Shown here: piece after piece, positions 4,874 through 5,398 of the stretch | Layout of the letters: each line of letters starts with the position of its first letter | Position numbering within the stretch: position 1 is the first letter of the stretch | Assembly: GCA_023230125.1 (NCBI GenBank) | Contig: JALNXZ010000120.1 | Span: 1 to 5,398 of the forward strand | DNA length: 5,398 nucleotides | Source: Bacteroidales bacterium | Lineage (GTDB): Bacteria > Bacteroidota > Bacteroidia > Bacteroidales > UBA1402 | Reading direction: 5' to 3' | The notes under the pieces: generated by a model | What the model was told of the DNA's origin: nothing | The model's input: only the letters and a program-made list of their open reading frames with translations | Database searches by the model: none | Translations under genes and position numbers: made by a program

Positions 4874-4933
4874 GCACAACACTACCCAAAGCACACCCGC
4901 CTTCGGCAGGCGCGCTCTGGCTCGCCGTTAGGG
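4874..4933 (+). repeat. attC site 6 (end of cassette 5)
   Basis: R'' GCACAAC is at 4874-4880 and R' GTTAGGG at 4927-4933. The tip CCGCC-TTC-GGCAGG is shared with site 3. The outer stem is AAAGCACAC against GCGCTCTGG, where site 3 has AAACCACAC against GCGGCCTGG. The paired changes keep the stem, which is covariation. Wobble-type positions 4895/4911, 4893/4913 and 4889/4917 (A/C) and 4898/4908 (C/A) again favour the bottom strand. The inferred crossover is after G4927. Confidence 0.88.
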
Positions 4934-4974
4934 CAAATCATAAAAACCGTCCCCTAAATTTTCTTAGATAAAAT

Positions 4975-5006
4975 TTTGGAATTATGTATCTAATTAGATA
5001 CATTTG
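4975..5006 (+). promoter_or_regulatory. Promoter of the DUF4160-DUF2442 pair with palindromic operator
   Basis: The -33 element TTTG is at 4975-4978 and the -7 element TACATTTG at 4999-5006, with a 20-nt spacer: a full match to the Bacteroidota consensus. A perfect palindrome, ATGTATCTAATTAGATACAT (4984-5003), fills the spacer and covers the first half of the -7 element, so a dimeric repressor there would block RNA polymerase. The ATG at 5021 lies 14 nt after the -7 element, so the leader is very short. Autoregulation by a product of this cassette is the obvious guess but is not shown. Confidence 0.65.
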
Positions 5007-5020
5007 TAAAAACTAATGCA

Positions 5021-5257
5021 ATGCCACTGATAGACTCAATTGACGGAATCCGAATATGCATTTATAATGGAGACCACAGACCTCCACATATTCATGCTAG
5101 ATATAATGAATACGATATTCTGATCCTGATAGAGACTCTTGAAATTTATGCTGGCGAGATGCCAAATAAGCAGTTGAAACAAGTCTATGACTGGCTATCA
5201 GGCAATGTTGATTATGCGTTAGAGGTTTTTTACGAACTAAATCCAGAGCTAAGATGA
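5021..5257 (+). CDS. DUF4160 domain protein, probable toxin-antitoxin-like partner
   Basis: This 78-residue cytoplasmic protein is of the DUF4160 family. The family signature is at residues 18-28, DHRPPHIHARY (D18, H19, PP, H23, H25), followed by a beta strand with ILIETLEIYAGEMP and a helix with KQLKQVYDWL. The histidine cluster suggests a catalytic or metal-binding site, but no activity is established to my knowledge. The length is complete for the family. The gene overlaps the next by four bases (ATGA at 5254-5257), so the pair is co-translated. DUF4160 genes are commonly found beside DUF2442 genes, and the pair is often regarded as toxin-antitoxin-like. Which member would be the toxin is not known from sequence. 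The start is fixed because an upstream ATG at 5016 is in another frame and stops at once. Confidence 0.88.
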   Translation: MPLIDSIDGIRICIYNGDHRPPHIHARYNEYDILILIETLEIYAGEMPNKQLKQVYDWLSGNVDYALEVFYELNPELR

Positions 5258-5398
5258 GACGAATAAAAATCCCTAGAATTTTGAAGATTAATTGGATTAA
5301 AGACCTCTCTATATCCGTCATCTTCAATAATGGAGAATCCAGAATCATTGATTTCCGTAAGGTTTTACTAGATATTGGTGTAAAACCAGAATCCCCGG
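5254..5398 (+). CDS. DUF2442 domain protein, C-terminus outside the window
   Basis: The first 48 codons of a second gene are visible, starting at ATG 5254 inside the stop region of the DUF4160 gene (4-nt overlap). The visible protein starts MRRIKIPRILKI and continues with LSISVIFNNGESRIIDFRKVLL. The alternation of a hydrophobic strand, an N-N-G turn, and a strand ending in DF fits the DUF2442 fold (typical pattern: V.F..G....D...L). DUF2442 members are small (often about 80-100 residues), so about half of the gene is missing here. The pairing with DUF4160 supports the call. A role as partner or antitoxin and repressor acting on the palindrome at 4984-5003 is inference. Confidence 0.8.
   Translation, partial: MRRIKIPRILKINWIKDLSISVIFNNGESRIIDFRKVLLDIGVKPESP

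Larger units (their letters stand above)
4127..4927 (+). mobile_element. Integron gene cassette 5 (HigBA toxin-antitoxin)
   Basis: This 801-nt cassette has an unusual start, GTTGTGCGA (from G4126), which is matched exactly by the reverse complement of its own tail at 4872-4880. Farther in, the match resumes as GCAT after a short mismatch and a one-base bulge. It holds a promoter and two overlapping genes. The antitoxin stop codon (4859-4861) is 12 nt before R''. Confidence 0.87.
4928..5398 (+). mobile_element. Integron gene cassette 6 (DUF4160-DUF2442), 3' end outside
   Basis: The cassette starts GTTAGGGCAAATCAT (from G4927) and runs past the window. By the rule seen in the other cassettes, its end should read close to ATGAT, then C or T, then TGCCCTAAC. 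It holds the conserved AAAAACCGT box (4942-4950), a strong promoter match with a palindrome, and two overlapping genes. Confidence 0.8.

Noticed and set aside
121..4933. Repeats considered as CRISPR, REP-type or MITE elements
   Set aside because: Spacing of 0.7-1.2 kb with full genes between excludes CRISPR. The end complementarity across whole cassettes and the lack of target duplications do not fit REP or MITE insertion.
5097..5348. Minus-strand open frame of 83 codons
   Set aside because: It is antisense to the DUF4160 and DUF2442 genes and has no recognisable content.

Overview
The window is a run of integron gene cassettes from a Bacteroidota chromosome (or plasmid). Six GC-rich sites of 53-60 nt (near 121, 1081, 2177, 2892, 4075 and 4874) separate AT-rich genes that all lie on the + strand. 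Each site begins with an AAC-ending R''-type box, ends with a GTT-starting R'-type box, and folds into a long imperfect hairpin with a TTC loop. These are attC sites. The strongest evidence is that the variable bases after GTT at the start of a cassette are complementary to the bases before AAC at the end of that same cassette, 0.7-1.2 kb away, and not to the box physically next to them. This is expected if every cassette was once a circle with its own attC. No integrase gene or attI is visible, so the window is interior to an array or belongs to a cluster of attC sites without an integrase.

The host call rests on three things: a C-terminal type IX secretion sorting domain in one cassette protein (T9SS is confined to Bacteroidota), a Bacteroidota-type outer-membrane beta-barrel protein, and promoters of the TTG-N20-TAnnTTTG type with no clear Shine-Dalgarno sequences. 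Genus cannot be stated.

Layout by cassette: (0) 1-172, 3' end only, no recognisable gene. (1) 173-1132, a secreted outer-membrane beta-barrel protein. (2) 1133-2230, a class II Fic protein with a C-terminal winged-helix-like region, behind its own promoter and a doubled dyad operator. (3) 2231-2938, an unrecognised protein with two membrane segments, ended by a truncated attC. (4) 2939-4126, a secreted protein with a T9SS sorting domain. (5) 4127-4927, a HigB-HigA type toxin-antitoxin pair whose toxin start looks frameshifted in a T6 tract. (6) 4928 to beyond the end, a DUF4160-DUF2442 pair behind a promoter containing a 20-bp perfect palindrome.

The cassettes are independent units and do not form one pathway. 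Their contents split into cell-surface or secreted proteins (1, 3, 4) and toxin-antitoxin or toxin-like modules (2, 5, probably 6). The latter carry their own promoters and may stabilise the array. The most unusual features are the extended 15-bp cassette-end complementarity with an invariant A/C mismatch that becomes a G-T wobble only on the bottom strand, a conserved A-rich CCGT box just inside four of six cassettes, the damaged fourth attC, and the HigB frameshift.
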